A stretch of 24,686 nt of DNA from PNAI01 sp964575715. GTDB taxonomy: Bacteria; Pseudomonadota; Alphaproteobacteria; Rhizobiales; Xanthobacteraceae. The DNA is taken from the NCBI GenBank assembly GCA_964575715.1, contig CAZNSG010000098.1:1-24686 (forward strand), in the 5' to 3' direction. Positions within the stretch are counted from its first letter, which is position 1, and the number at the start of each line of letters is the position of its first letter. The position numbers and the translations under genes are program-made. Positions 6,987 through 14,326 of the stretch are shown here, in pieces. The notes below the pieces were generated by a model. That model was given only the letters and a program-made list of their open reading frames with translations. It searched no databases and was not told the origin of the DNA.

Positions 6987-8558
6987 ATGTGTCGCACGCC
7001 GGTCGAGGCCTCGCGCGGGCTTCGTAGAGTGTTGGGTATTGCCGCCGTCTTGGCGCCGCTGATGATCGCGAGCGGTCCGGCCAATGCGCGCGCACCGCTT
7101 CAGCTCGCCTCTGAGCGCGCCGGCATCGGCAACCCGCGCTACGCCGCCATCGTGGTGGACGCCAACACCGGCGCGACGCTCCGTGAAGCGAATTCAGACA
7201 GCCTGCGTCATCCGGCTTCGCTCACAAAAATCATGACGCTCTATCTGCTGTTTGAGCGCATCGAGGCTGGCAAGCTTACTCTGAGCACGCGCCTTTCGAT
7301 TTCCGAGGATGCGGCCTCCCAGGCCCCGACCAAGCTCGGCCTCAAGGCCGGCCAGACCATCGCGGTCGAGGACGCCATCAAGGCGCTGATCACCAAATCA
7401 GCCAATGACGCGGCCGTGGTCATTGCCGAATCCCTTGCCGGAAGCGAGGACGAGTTTGCCAAAGTGATGACCCGCAAGGCGCGCGCGCTCGGCATGACTC
7501 GCACGGTCTATCGCAACGCTTCCGGTCTGCCCGACGATGAGCAAGTAACGACCGCGCGCGACCAGGCCCGGCTCGGGCTTGCGATCCAGGAACGATTTCC
7601 ACGCTATTACCGCTATTTCTCGATTGTGCACTTCACCTACCACGGCGACACCATGCGCAATCACAACCGTCTGCTTGGCAAGATTGCCGGGGTTGACGGC
7701 ATCAAGACCGGCTACACCCGCGCATCCGGCTTTAACCTCGTGACTTCGGTGCGCCGCGGCGGCCGGCATATGGTGGCGGTGGTGCTGGGCGGCAATTCAG
7801 GCGCCCAACGCGACGCCCACATGCGCGATTTGATCGATCGCCACATCGTCGAGGCTTCGGTCAAGCGCCCCGCCGTGAAAGTTGCCCAGGCGCCTAAGGC
7901 TGCCGAGCCCCGTCCCGAGCCCAGCGCCGAATCCCGTCCCAAACCGCGCATCCTGATCGTGCCGGTCATTCCGTCACCCTCCGATACGGCGGCAGCGATC
8001 ATTCCCTCGCCGCCGTCCGGGACGCATGACCCGATCAATCCGACGGTCGTCAACGCCGTGCCGATCAGGGCATCGACCGGCCCGCTCTTTATCCCGCAGA
8101 TCATGATCCCGCAGATCATGGCATTCGCGCCGGCACCCGAGATGGCCCAGCCCGCAATCGAGGCAAGTCCGCTTCCGGCGCCTTCGGAACACGCTAGCGC
8201 CCCCGACGCACCGACCGCCGCCGTCACCGTCACTGGAAATATCAATGCACCCGTCGCCGCACCGGCGCGTGCGGCCGAGCCCGTGGCGCGGCCAAACCGC
8301 TCATCCGCCGCCAATGGCCATTGGGTCATTCAAGTCGGCGCCTTCGAACAGGAAGAAGAGGCCAGACAGCATCTCAGCGTCGCCCGCAGCAAGGCGGCGG
8401 AGCTGCTCGGCGCCGCCGATCCATACACCGAGCGCACAACCAAGGGCGATAAGACGTTTTATCGCGCCCGCTTTGCCAGATTCGACCGCACCCAGGCCGA
8501 GGCGGTCTGCAAGCAGCTGCAGCGCAGCGAAATTGCTTGCTTGGCGCTGAAGATCTAA
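6987..8558 (+). CDS. D-alanyl-D-alanine carboxypeptidase with C-terminal SPOR domain
   Basis: Periplasmic penicillin-binding protein of the peptidase S11 family, which trims the terminal D-Ala from peptidoglycan stem peptides. The 523 residues begin with a signal sequence (about 1-35, cleavage near ANA-RA). The catalytic motifs are in order: SLTK (S78, K81), SAN (138-140) and KTG (240-242). A long Pro/Ala/Glu-rich linker covers about 285-440. The C-terminal SPOR domain starts at GHWVIQVGAF (about 447) and should bind denuded glycan at the division site. GGAAGGA precedes the ATG. The E. coli relatives DacA and DacC lack SPOR and have a different C-terminus, but this fusion is common in Rhizobiales. 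The gene stands alone, divergent from phasin. Confidence 0.93.
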   Translation: MCRTPVEASRGLRRVLGIAAVLAPLMIASGPANARAPLQLASERAGIGNPRYAAIVVDANTGATLREANSDSLRHPASLTKIMTLYLLFERIEAGKLTLSTRLSISEDAASQAPTKLGLKAGQTIAVEDAIKALITKSANDAAVVIAESLAGSEDEFAKVMTRKARALGMTRTVYRNASGLPDDEQVTTARDQARLGLAIQERFPRYYRYFSIVHFTYHGDTMRNHNRLLGKIAGVDGIKTGYTRASGFNLVTSVRRGGRHMVAVVLGGNSGAQRDAHMRDLIDRHIVEASVKRPAVKVAQAPKAAEPRPEPSAESRPKPRILIVPVIPSPSDTAAAIIPSPPSGTHDPINPTVVNAVPIRASTGPLFIPQIMIPQIMAFAPAPEMAQPAIEASPLPAPSEHASAPDAPTAAVTVTGNINAPVAAPARAAEPVARPNRSSAANGHWVIQVGAFEQEEEARQHLSVARSKAAELLGAADPYTERTTKGDKTFYRARFARFDRTQAEAVCKQLQRSEIACLALKI

Positions 8559-8575
8559 GGCCGCAACGAGGTTGA

Positions 8576-8637
8576 GAGCATGATCACGAAAAGTGGGAAC
8601 CGGTTTTCGGAAAAGATCATGCTCAAACGTAAAGCTA
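8576..8637. repeat. Palindromic intergenic repeat, GAGCATGATC type, copy 1
   Basis: Outer arms GAGCATGATC (8576-8585) and GATCATGCTC (8615-8624) pair perfectly. An inner GAAAA / TTTTCGG stem lies within, degraded by one base relative to the copy at 18798. It can fold into a cruciform or RNA hairpin just after the D,D-carboxypeptidase stop codon and before the convergent DnaJ gene. I know this element as an abundant repeat in Bradyrhizobiaceae. Confidence 0.85.
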
Positions 8638-8686
8638 GAGACCGGCTATGATTCCATCGAAACGGATCGGACTCTTGGGAACCAAT

Positions 8687-9388
8687 TCAGCGATGGCGGC
8701 GAAGAAGAACATCCTTGGCCTCGTTGACACGGGCGGCAAGATACGTCGAGCCCCCCTGGTCGGGATGGAGTTTCTTCATCAGCGCGCGGTGCGCCATTCC
8801 GATTTCCTTGGCGGTCGCCCCCGGCTGCACGCCAAGGATTTGATAGGCCTCCTCTTGCGTCATTTTACCGCTGCTCGTCGCCCCCTCCCCCGCACCCGCA
8901 TAACCTTGCGCGTGTTCACGCCAACTGGGTTCCCGGCGGTCAAGATAAGCGGCCAATAGCGCCTGGCTTTCCGGATCGATTTCAGCGAGCAGGCCCGTCA
9001 GCGTTGCCATCTCGAGGGTATCGAGCGCCACACCCTCGAAACGGCCGGCGAGAATGCGCCCGCGCATGGCGCCGCTATCGTGATCGAGTTCCATCTCGAT
9101 AAAGGCCGAGCGCACGCGCGAGACTTGCCCCGGGGTCTTCTGCGTGCGCTGGAAGATTCCGGCATGGCCGAACGACATCCATCCCAACAGGCCGAGGCCG
9201 AACATCCCAAGCGGGATGGCAATATCGACGCGGCCGCGCAACGCCAGGAACGCCGCGGCCGCAACCGAAGCGGTCCCGCCGACGGGCCGCGCATAACGCG
9301 CGAGCACCTTCGGATTGGCCTTGCTGTAGGCGTTGAGCGCCCATAGCGCCAGCACCAGAACGACGACGCCGAAAAGAATGGTGGGCAT
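8687..9388 (-). CDS. Membrane-bound DnaJ-domain protein
   Basis: Probable J-domain cochaperone held in the inner membrane. The 233 residues start with two hydrophobic segments (about 1-20 and 37-75, the latter including a glycine-rich LGMFGLGLLGWMSFG). A soluble middle part with ALLAAYLDRREPSWREH follows. The J-domain is at the extreme C-terminus, EEAYQILGVQPGATAKEIGMAHRALMKKLHPDQGG, with the HPD motif at 208-210 that stimulates DnaK ATPase. This reversed order (membrane first, J-domain last) is like Tim14/Pam18 and DjlA rather than DnaJ. There are no glycine/phenylalanine or zinc-finger regions. It lies 15 bases after the VWA-like gene on the same strand, so the two form an operon. Confidence 0.88.
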   Translation of the reverse strand: MPTILFGVVVLVLALWALNAYSKANPKVLARYARPVGGTASVAAAAFLALRGRVDIAIPLGMFGLGLLGWMSFGHAGIFQRTQKTPGQVSRVRSAFIEMELDHDSGAMRGRILAGRFEGVALDTLEMATLTGLLAEIDPESQALLAAYLDRREPSWREHAQGYAGAGEGATSSGKMTQEEAYQILGVQPGATAKEIGMAHRALMKKLHPDQGGSTYLAARVNEAKDVLLRRHR

Positions 9389-9403
9389 GATCAGTTCACT
9401 TGG

Positions 9404-10129
9404 CTATTTCATCTGTTGGAGCAGCCGCAGCGCGCCGGTATTGCGCCGCGTCGAGAGATCGGCAAGCGCCCGCATGCCGCCCGCCGCATAGGCCGCCGCG
9501 GCGCGGAGCAATTCGCCGAGTTCATGCGCGGCGCCTGGATCGAAACGCCCATAGGCTCCGCGTGAAAGCCGAGCCATCTCACGGAAGGCCTGCTCGGCGA
9601 TCGGATCGTGCCCTTCCTGAAATACAAACGCAGGAACGCCGAGCAAGCCAAGCGCGCCCGCCGCCGCGGAAAGATCGTCGATCGCTTCTTCCATCGCATC
9701 GCCCACGAACACCAGTGCTTGCACTTTCTTCCGCTCCGTCTCCTGCCGCGCATGGGAAAGGATTTTCCCGATCTGCGTGTGTCCGCCGCGGCAGTCGATC
9801 CTGGTCATGAGTCCCGCAAGCTCGCGCGCATCGGAAACCCAGCGCGAGGCCCGGCATTCACCCATCCCCCGGTAATAGACCAGTTGCACGTCGAGCCCGC
9901 CGATGGCGGCGGCTTCACCGAACATATCGGCTTGCAGCGCGCAGGCGGTATCCCACATCGGCTGCCGGCTCATGGTGGCATCGAGCGCAAAGATCAGCCG
10001 GCCGCGCTCACCGGACTTGGTCGAGGGGCCAAGCGCGCGCACCTGGGCCAAAAACGCATCGATGTCCGCGCGCGCGGTGGACGCGGGCTTGTGGCCTTCG
10101 GTCGGGGTCGGGGTGCGGTCTTTCGCCAT
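9404..10129 (-). CDS. VWA-like domain protein
   Basis: Predicted cytoplasmic protein of 241 residues with a von Willebrand factor A-like fold. After a polar N-terminus of about 40 residues comes RLIFALDATMSRQPMWD, a MIDAS-like motif with D50, T52 and S54 (DxTxS in place of DxSxS). Then GGHTQIGKIL supplies the possible third metal ligand, a Thr, and VQALVFVGDAMEE supplies the Asp. GVPAFVFQEG forms a late strand. The family is known only as a protein-binding fold, so the partner is unknown. The downstream DnaJ protein, 15 bases away, is the natural candidate. No signal peptide or membrane segment is visible. The ATG at 10129 has a weak ribosome binding site. Confidence 0.78.
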   Translation of the reverse strand: MAKDRTPTPTEGHKPASTARADIDAFLAQVRALGPSTKSGERGRLIFALDATMSRQPMWDTACALQADMFGEAAAIGGLDVQLVYYRGMGECRASRWVSDARELAGLMTRIDCRGGHTQIGKILSHARQETERKKVQALVFVGDAMEEAIDDLSAAAGALGLLGVPAFVFQEGHDPIAEQAFREMARLSRGAYGRFDPGAAHELGELLRAAAAYAAGGMRALADLSTRRNTGALRLLQQMK

Positions 10130-10268
10130 TGCAGGCCCTGTCGGAGCGCTTCACGTCTGCCTATAAGGTGGCATTTCGCACAGCCTACGCAATGGCCGAA
10201 CGCCAGCGACTCACGGATGGCTGTGGCGCAATCTAAACTCATTCACTGGCACTGGAGGAGCAGTCATC

Positions 10269-11117
10269 TTGGCCAAGCCGCCCGTGATCCGCACGCTTGC
10301 TGCCTTGCGCCGCTCGCTTTCCCGCTACCGCGCGCGCGGCGAGACCGTCGCGCTCGTGCCCACCATGGGTGCGCTGCATCCGGGCCATCTCGCGCTGGTC
10401 CGGCTTGCCAAGCGCAAAGCGCCGCGCGTGGTGGTGTCGCTCTTCGTCAATCCGGCGCAATTCGCCCCGCATGAGGATTTTTCCACCTATCCGCGCACGT
10501 TCGCGGTCGACCTTGCCGCTCTCGCAGCTCTCAAGGTCGACCTGGTCTGGGCGCCGAGCGTGACGGTGATGTACCCGCAAGGTTTTGCCACCAAAATCGT
10601 TCCCGCCGGGCCTGCCGCGGTTGGGCTGGAAGATGCCATTCGCCCGCATTTCTTCGGCGGCGTTGCAACGGTGGTGGCGAAGCTGTTCCTCCAAGTCGCG
10701 CCCGACATCGCCATCTTCGGCCAGAAGGATTACCAGCAGCTCAAAGTGATCGCCGCCATGGCGAGGGATCTCGACCTGCCGGTTAAAGTGATCGGCGCGA
10801 AAACCGTGCGCGAGCGCGACGGCCTTGCCCTGTCCTCGCGCAACGCCTATCTCACGGCCGCCGAGCGGGCGGTGGCGCCAACGCTCCATCGCGTGCTCAA
10901 AGAGTGCGCCGCGCGCCTTGCCGCCGGCCAATCAATCGCCTCGACACTCGCCGAAGGCCGCGCCGCCATCGAACGCGCGGGCTTCGTGCTCGACTATCTC
11001 GAAGCGCGCCACGCCGAAACGCTTGCCCCCATCGCTTCGGTCAAGCACGGCCCGGCGCGGCTCTTGGTGGCGGGCACGATCGGCAAGACGCGGCTGATCG
11101 ACAATATTGGGGTGTGA
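10269..11117 (+). CDS. panC: Pantoate--beta-alanine ligase (pantothenate synthetase)
   Basis: Joins pantoate and beta-alanine with ATP to make pantothenate, the precursor of coenzyme A. The 282 residues match the E. coli enzyme length. Diagnostic motifs are PTMGALHPGH (31-40, the HIGH-type nucleotide-binding signature), LFVNPAQF (59-65), FFGGVATVVAKLF, IFGQKDYQQ (150-157) and the KMSKS-equivalent LSSRNAYL (188-195). It starts at TTG 10269, because GGAGGAG at 10254-10260 lies eight bases upstream and the next in-frame ATG falls inside the HIGH motif. panB and panD are not in the window. Upstream, 139 bases separate it from the divergent VWA gene. Confidence 0.97.
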   Translation: MAKPPVIRTLAALRRSLSRYRARGETVALVPTMGALHPGHLALVRLAKRKAPRVVVSLFVNPAQFAPHEDFSTYPRTFAVDLAALAALKVDLVWAPSVTVMYPQGFATKIVPAGPAAVGLEDAIRPHFFGGVATVVAKLFLQVAPDIAIFGQKDYQQLKVIAAMARDLDLPVKVIGAKTVRERDGLALSSRNAYLTAAERAVAPTLHRVLKECAARLAAGQSIASTLAEGRAAIERAGFVLDYLEARHAETLAPIASVKHGPARLLVAGTIGKTRLIDNIGV

Positions 11118-11583
11118 TTGTTCGTTATTGCCGGGAATGCCGCCTGCCAGTGAATACCATGGCGATGCCGCGATCACTTCTCCCTCTCCCCGCGTGCGGC
11201 TGTCATATTCACACATCTCGTGCGACCACAGCGGAGGAACGCAAAAAGGTGAGTCTTTTCAGCGTCTGCATCCAACCCCGAACCTTGGCTGCTTCCACAT
11301 CGTGGGTAAGCTAAGTCCTTGATCCAGAGTCAATTTCTATTGGCTTCTGAAATGTGTGAATCGTATAGCCGCGTGCGGGGAGAGGGTGGCGAAGTCGAGC
11401 GAAGCGAGACGAGCCGGGTGAGGGGGCGTTTCGAAATGCGCAGACTCGCGGAGACGCCCCCTCACCCGATCCGCCTTCGCCCTGCGGGCAACTGCGGATC
11501 GACCTCTCCCCGCAAGCGGGGAGAGGTGACGAAAGTCGCCGCGTGAAGGGGAGAGGTGAAGAAAACGTCATACCAGCGGAAAT
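11118..11583. repeat. Compound intergenic repeat region after panC
   Basis: This 466-base gene-free stretch is packed with inverted repeats. An outer pair is ATTCACACAT (11207-11216) / ATGTGTGAAT (11352-11361), each next to a GCGTGCGG stretch. An inner pair is GGGTGAGGGGGCGT (11416-11429) / ACGCCCCCTCACCC (11454-11467). Further pairs are GATCCGC (11468-11474) / GCGGATC (11494-11500) and a perfect hairpin CCTCTCCCCGC (11503-11513) / GCGGGGAGAGG (11516-11526). The CTCTCCCC hairpin with a GAGCCGGGTGAGGGG tail is a common repeat in high-GC proteobacteria and recurs at 24613. It lies between two converging genes and may act as a terminator. No coding potential was accepted. Confidence 0.8.
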
Positions 11584-12024
11584 CTACAGCAACCCCAGCC
11601 CACGCAGCTCCCGCCGCAAGGTCTCGGGCATGTTGCGCGCGCCGGGCGCGGCGCGGTCGAGATCGGGCGGCGCGTCCTTGGCCGAGAGATACCGCCAGCC
11701 CTGGAAGGCGCGATAGGGCCGCGGCTGCACCGGCTCGCATTTGGGATCGAGCACGAGCTGGCAGCGGCCCACGCCCGCGCGATCGACAAACGGCCGGATC
11801 GCCAGGATACGCTCGCGGCACAATATTTCGCCGCGGATCACCCAATAGATCGATCCGCCGTCGAGTAGCTCAGCCGCGCGCTTGGGCACCATGCGCGTGG
11901 TGTGGATGCGCTCGGGCTTCTTCTCTCCGCGCTTTTTCTTTTCCTTGAGCTTTTGTTTGATCCAATCCGCAAGGTCTTCGATCGAATCCGTGCCGACGCT
12001 GAGCTTGATGAGATGGAGCGGCAT
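11584..12024 (-). CDS. DUF1489 family protein
   Basis: Protein of 146 residues that begins MPLHLIKLSVGTDSIEDLADWI and carries RMVPKRAAELLDGGSIYWVIRGEILCRERIL, typical of DUF1489, a conserved alphaproteobacterial family of unknown function. It has no signal peptide, membrane segment or recognised catalytic motif, so it is probably cytoplasmic. A lysine-rich patch (KQKLKEKKKRGEKK, about 23-36) suggests contact with nucleic acid or an acidic partner, which is only inference. It starts two bases after the mccA stop codon on the same strand, so translation is likely coupled to mccA. It ends against the compound repeat. Confidence 0.85.
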   Translation of the reverse strand: MPLHLIKLSVGTDSIEDLADWIKQKLKEKKKRGEKKPERIHTTRMVPKRAAELLDGGSIYWVIRGEILCRERILAIRPFVDRAGVGRCQLVLDPKCEPVQPRPYRAFQGWRYLSAKDAPPDLDRAAPGARNMPETLRRELRGLGLL

Positions 12025-12026
12025 GG

Positions 12027-13982
12027 TCAGTCGGCTTTGTCCGTAGGTTCAATCGTCATCAGCCGCGCTCCTTCCACGACTTGCGCACCGGCAGCAATCG
12101 CGATTTCGGCCACCGTGCCCGCGCAGGGCGCGGTCAGCGTATGTTCCATTTTCATCGCCTCGATTATGGCAAGCCGCTGACCCCTTGCAACCTTCTCGCC
12201 GGATGCGACAAACAGCGCCAGCACCTTGCCGTGCATCGGCGCGCTCACAAGCCCGCCACTCTCGCCATGAACAAGATCAAAGGCGGCAATTTCCGCGCGC
12301 CGCACGATGGTCTGCCGCCCCTTGTGCAAAACATGTACCCCATCTGCCGCTTCGATCACGCGCGCTTCAAGCGCGGGCGCCATGCCATCCACAACCACTG
12401 CGAGGCTGTTAGCGCCAAAGCCGATCTCGGCCGTGGCGGTCTCGCCGTCGGCCAAAATGGGAATATTGAGCAACCGCGCGCCCGCAAGCTGAAATCCATC
12501 GGCGGCGTCCCAGGGCGAAACCGGCTCGCCCTCGCTGCGATCGAGATTTTTTGCAATCCGCGCGGTCTCTTGCGCCAGCAGATACGCGGCTCCGCGCGCC
12601 GCCGCCGCGCGATCGTAAGCTGCGGGCGCGAGTGCAGCGATATGTCGGTCGATAAAGCCGGTGTCGAATTGACCCGAACGAAAACCCTCCGCACGCACAA
12701 GCGCCGAGAGAAAAGCCACATTGCTGCGCGGCCCGGCCACGATGGTACGCTCGAGCGCATCGCCCAGCCGCGCCAGCGCCTGCGCGCGCGTTGGCGCATG
12801 CGCGATCATCTTGGCGATCAGCGGATCGTAATACGGGGTGATCTCGCTGCCCGCCTCGACGCCGGTATCGACGCGCACATCGGCCGGAAATTCCAGTGCG
12901 ATGATTTTGCCGGTCGAGGGCAGAAATCCGCGCGCGGGATCCTCGGCATAGATGCGCGCCTCAACCGCATGACCATCAAGCGGCACTTCGTCTTGCGCCA
13001 GCGGCAGTTTTTCACCGGCGGCAATGCGAAACTGCCATTCCACCAGATCGAGCCCGGTGATCGCTTCGGTCACCGGATGCTCGACTTGCAGCCGCGTATT
13101 CATTTCCATGAACCAATAGCTTCCGGCGCGCAGCCCCCGCTCCCCGTCGGCAATGAACTCAACCGTACCGGCCCCGACATACCCCACCGCCTTGGCCGCG
13201 CGCACGGCGGCGGCCCCCATCTCGGCGCGCAACGCTGCACTCATGCCCGGCGCCGGCGCTTCCTCGATCACTTTCTGGTGGCGGCGCTGCAGCGAACAGT
13301 CGCGCTCAAAGAGGTGAATGGTATTGCCGTGCGCGTCGGCAAAAATCTGCATCTCGATATGGCGCGGCGCGGAGATATATTTCTCGATCAGCACGCGCGC
13401 TTCGCCGAACGCAGAATTGGCCTCGCGCTGTGCGCCATCCAGCGCGGCCTCGAATTCGGCGGGCGCATCCACCCGCCGCATGCCCTTGCCGCCGCCGCCC
13501 GCCGTGGCCTTGATCAATACCGGAAAGCCGATCGCAGTCGCTTGTTGCGCAAGGAAACCCGCCTCCTGCCGCTCGCCGTGATAGCCCGCCACCACCGGCA
13601 CGCCCGCCTTCTCCATCAACGCCTTGGCGCGATCTTTCAGCCCCATGGCGCGCATCGCGTACGCGGGAGGCCCGACAAAGACAATCTCGGCATGCGCGCA
13701 GGCTTCGGCGAAGGCCGCATTCTCGGACAGAAATCCATAGCCGGGATGGATGCATTGCGCGCTAGCTTTGCGCGCGACTTCGATCAAACGATCGATGACG
13801 AGATAGCTCTCGCGCGCCGGTGCCGGCCCGATTTCATACGCCTCGTCGGCGTGCCGCACATGCAGCGCGTCCCGATCGGCCGTGGAATAGACCGCGATCA
13901 CGCGCATGCCCAGCCGCCGCGCGGTGCGCGCGACGCGGCAGGCGATCTCGCCGCGATTGGCGATGAGGACCGATGCAAACAT
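12027..13982 (-). CDS. mccA: Methylcrotonyl-CoA carboxylase alpha subunit (biotin carboxylase and biotin carrier)
   Basis: Carboxylates its own biotin using ATP and bicarbonate and passes the CO2 to the beta subunit, to make 3-methylglutaconyl-CoA in leucine breakdown. The 651 residues hold a biotin carboxylase N-domain (MFASVLIANRGEIACRVART), an ATP-grasp glycine loop GGGGKGMR (162-169), the active-site stretch EMNTRLQVEHPVTE, a C-terminal carboxylase domain (HAVEARIYAEDP), a linker, and a biotinyl domain with AMKMEH (609-614, biotin on K611). Length and single-chain layout fit MccA, and also PccA or an AccA-type acyl-CoA carboxylase. MccA is preferred because an MccB-type subunit lies in the same window on the same strand. 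DUF1489 follows two bases downstream. The usual direct neighbour mccB is displaced by about 9 kb. Confidence 0.88.
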   Translation of the reverse strand: MFASVLIANRGEIACRVARTARRLGMRVIAVYSTADRDALHVRHADEAYEIGPAPARESYLVIDRLIEVARKASAQCIHPGYGFLSENAAFAEACAHAEIVFVGPPAYAMRAMGLKDRAKALMEKAGVPVVAGYHGERQEAGFLAQQATAIGFPVLIKATAGGGGKGMRRVDAPAEFEAALDGAQREANSAFGEARVLIEKYISAPRHIEMQIFADAHGNTIHLFERDCSLQRRHQKVIEEAPAPGMSAALRAEMGAAAVRAAKAVGYVGAGTVEFIADGERGLRAGSYWFMEMNTRLQVEHPVTEAITGLDLVEWQFRIAAGEKLPLAQDEVPLDGHAVEARIYAEDPARGFLPSTGKIIALEFPADVRVDTGVEAGSEITPYYDPLIAKMIAHAPTRAQALARLGDALERTIVAGPRSNVAFLSALVRAEGFRSGQFDTGFIDRHIAALAPAAYDRAAAARGAAYLLAQETARIAKNLDRSEGEPVSPWDAADGFQLAGARLLNIPILADGETATAEIGFGANSLAVVVDGMAPALEARVIEAADGVHVLHKGRQTIVRRAEIAAFDLVHGESGGLVSAPMHGKVLALFVASGEKVARGQRLAIIEAMKMEHTLTAPCAGTVAEIAIAAGAQVVEGARLMTIEPTDKAD

Positions 13983-14326
13983 GAGACCGCTGCGCAGGGA
14001 TGGCCTTAAAGACGACCGATTAAAGCATGATCGTCTTAATTGGAAACACGTTTCCCGGGCGCGGCGCAGCGCGTTAGCGGTGCGCCGCAGACACGGGATC
14101 GCTCCGGTCTGTGGCGGTCCCGGATCAGCGGTGCACCGTTTCGCGCCATAGCGCGTCGAAGACGCGCGTAAACGCGCTTAGGGCGCATCGAAGACGCGCG
14201 TAAACGCGCTAATGGCGCTCACGCTGCACCGCATCCGGGACACGTGATTCAAGTCTGAACGATCATGCTCCAAAGCATGACCCGCGGCAATGGAATCCGA
14301 TTTTGTCGCGGTTTGTCCTTGCGCGA
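13983..14326. repeat. Cluster of palindromic repeats upstream of mccA
   Basis: This 344-base gene-free stretch is framed by AGCATGATCG (14024-14033) and its complement CGATCATGCT (14260-14269). Inside are GGAAAC-AC-GTTTCC (14042-14055), GC-rich arms reading GCGCCGC, and a directly repeated 23-base unit TCGAAGACGCGCGTAAACGCGCT at 14156-14178 and 14188-14210, with a 32-base period. Each unit contains hairpins such as GCGCGTC (14151-14157) / GACGCGC (14161-14167). I recognise the composite as a Bradyrhizobiaceae-type intergenic repeat. It must also hold the mccA promoter, which I could not pick out. There is no gene in it. Confidence 0.78.

Noticed and set aside
6814..7062. Open frame of 82 codons upstream of the D,D-carboxypeptidase
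   Set aside because: It overlaps the true gene's start in another frame and has a Cys/Arg/Trp-rich composition without a ribosome site.
7712..8329. Open frame of 205 codons on the minus strand
   Set aside because: It is antisense to the low-complexity linker of the D,D-carboxypeptidase. Its glycine/alanine richness reflects the Pro/Ala codons on the other strand.
9608..10474. Open frame of 288 codons on the plus strand
   Set aside because: It runs antisense through the VWA gene and into panC in the wrong frame. Both real genes have firm motifs.
12081..14009. Open frame of 642 codons on the plus strand
   Set aside because: It covers mccA exactly in antisense, with an His/Arg/Gly-rich translation typical of a shadow frame. 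mccA has clear biotin carboxylase motifs.
14156..14210. Possible CRISPR-like direct repeats
   Set aside because: Only two units with a nine-base gap, no spacer-like unique sequences and no cas genes. Better seen as part of a palindromic repeat.
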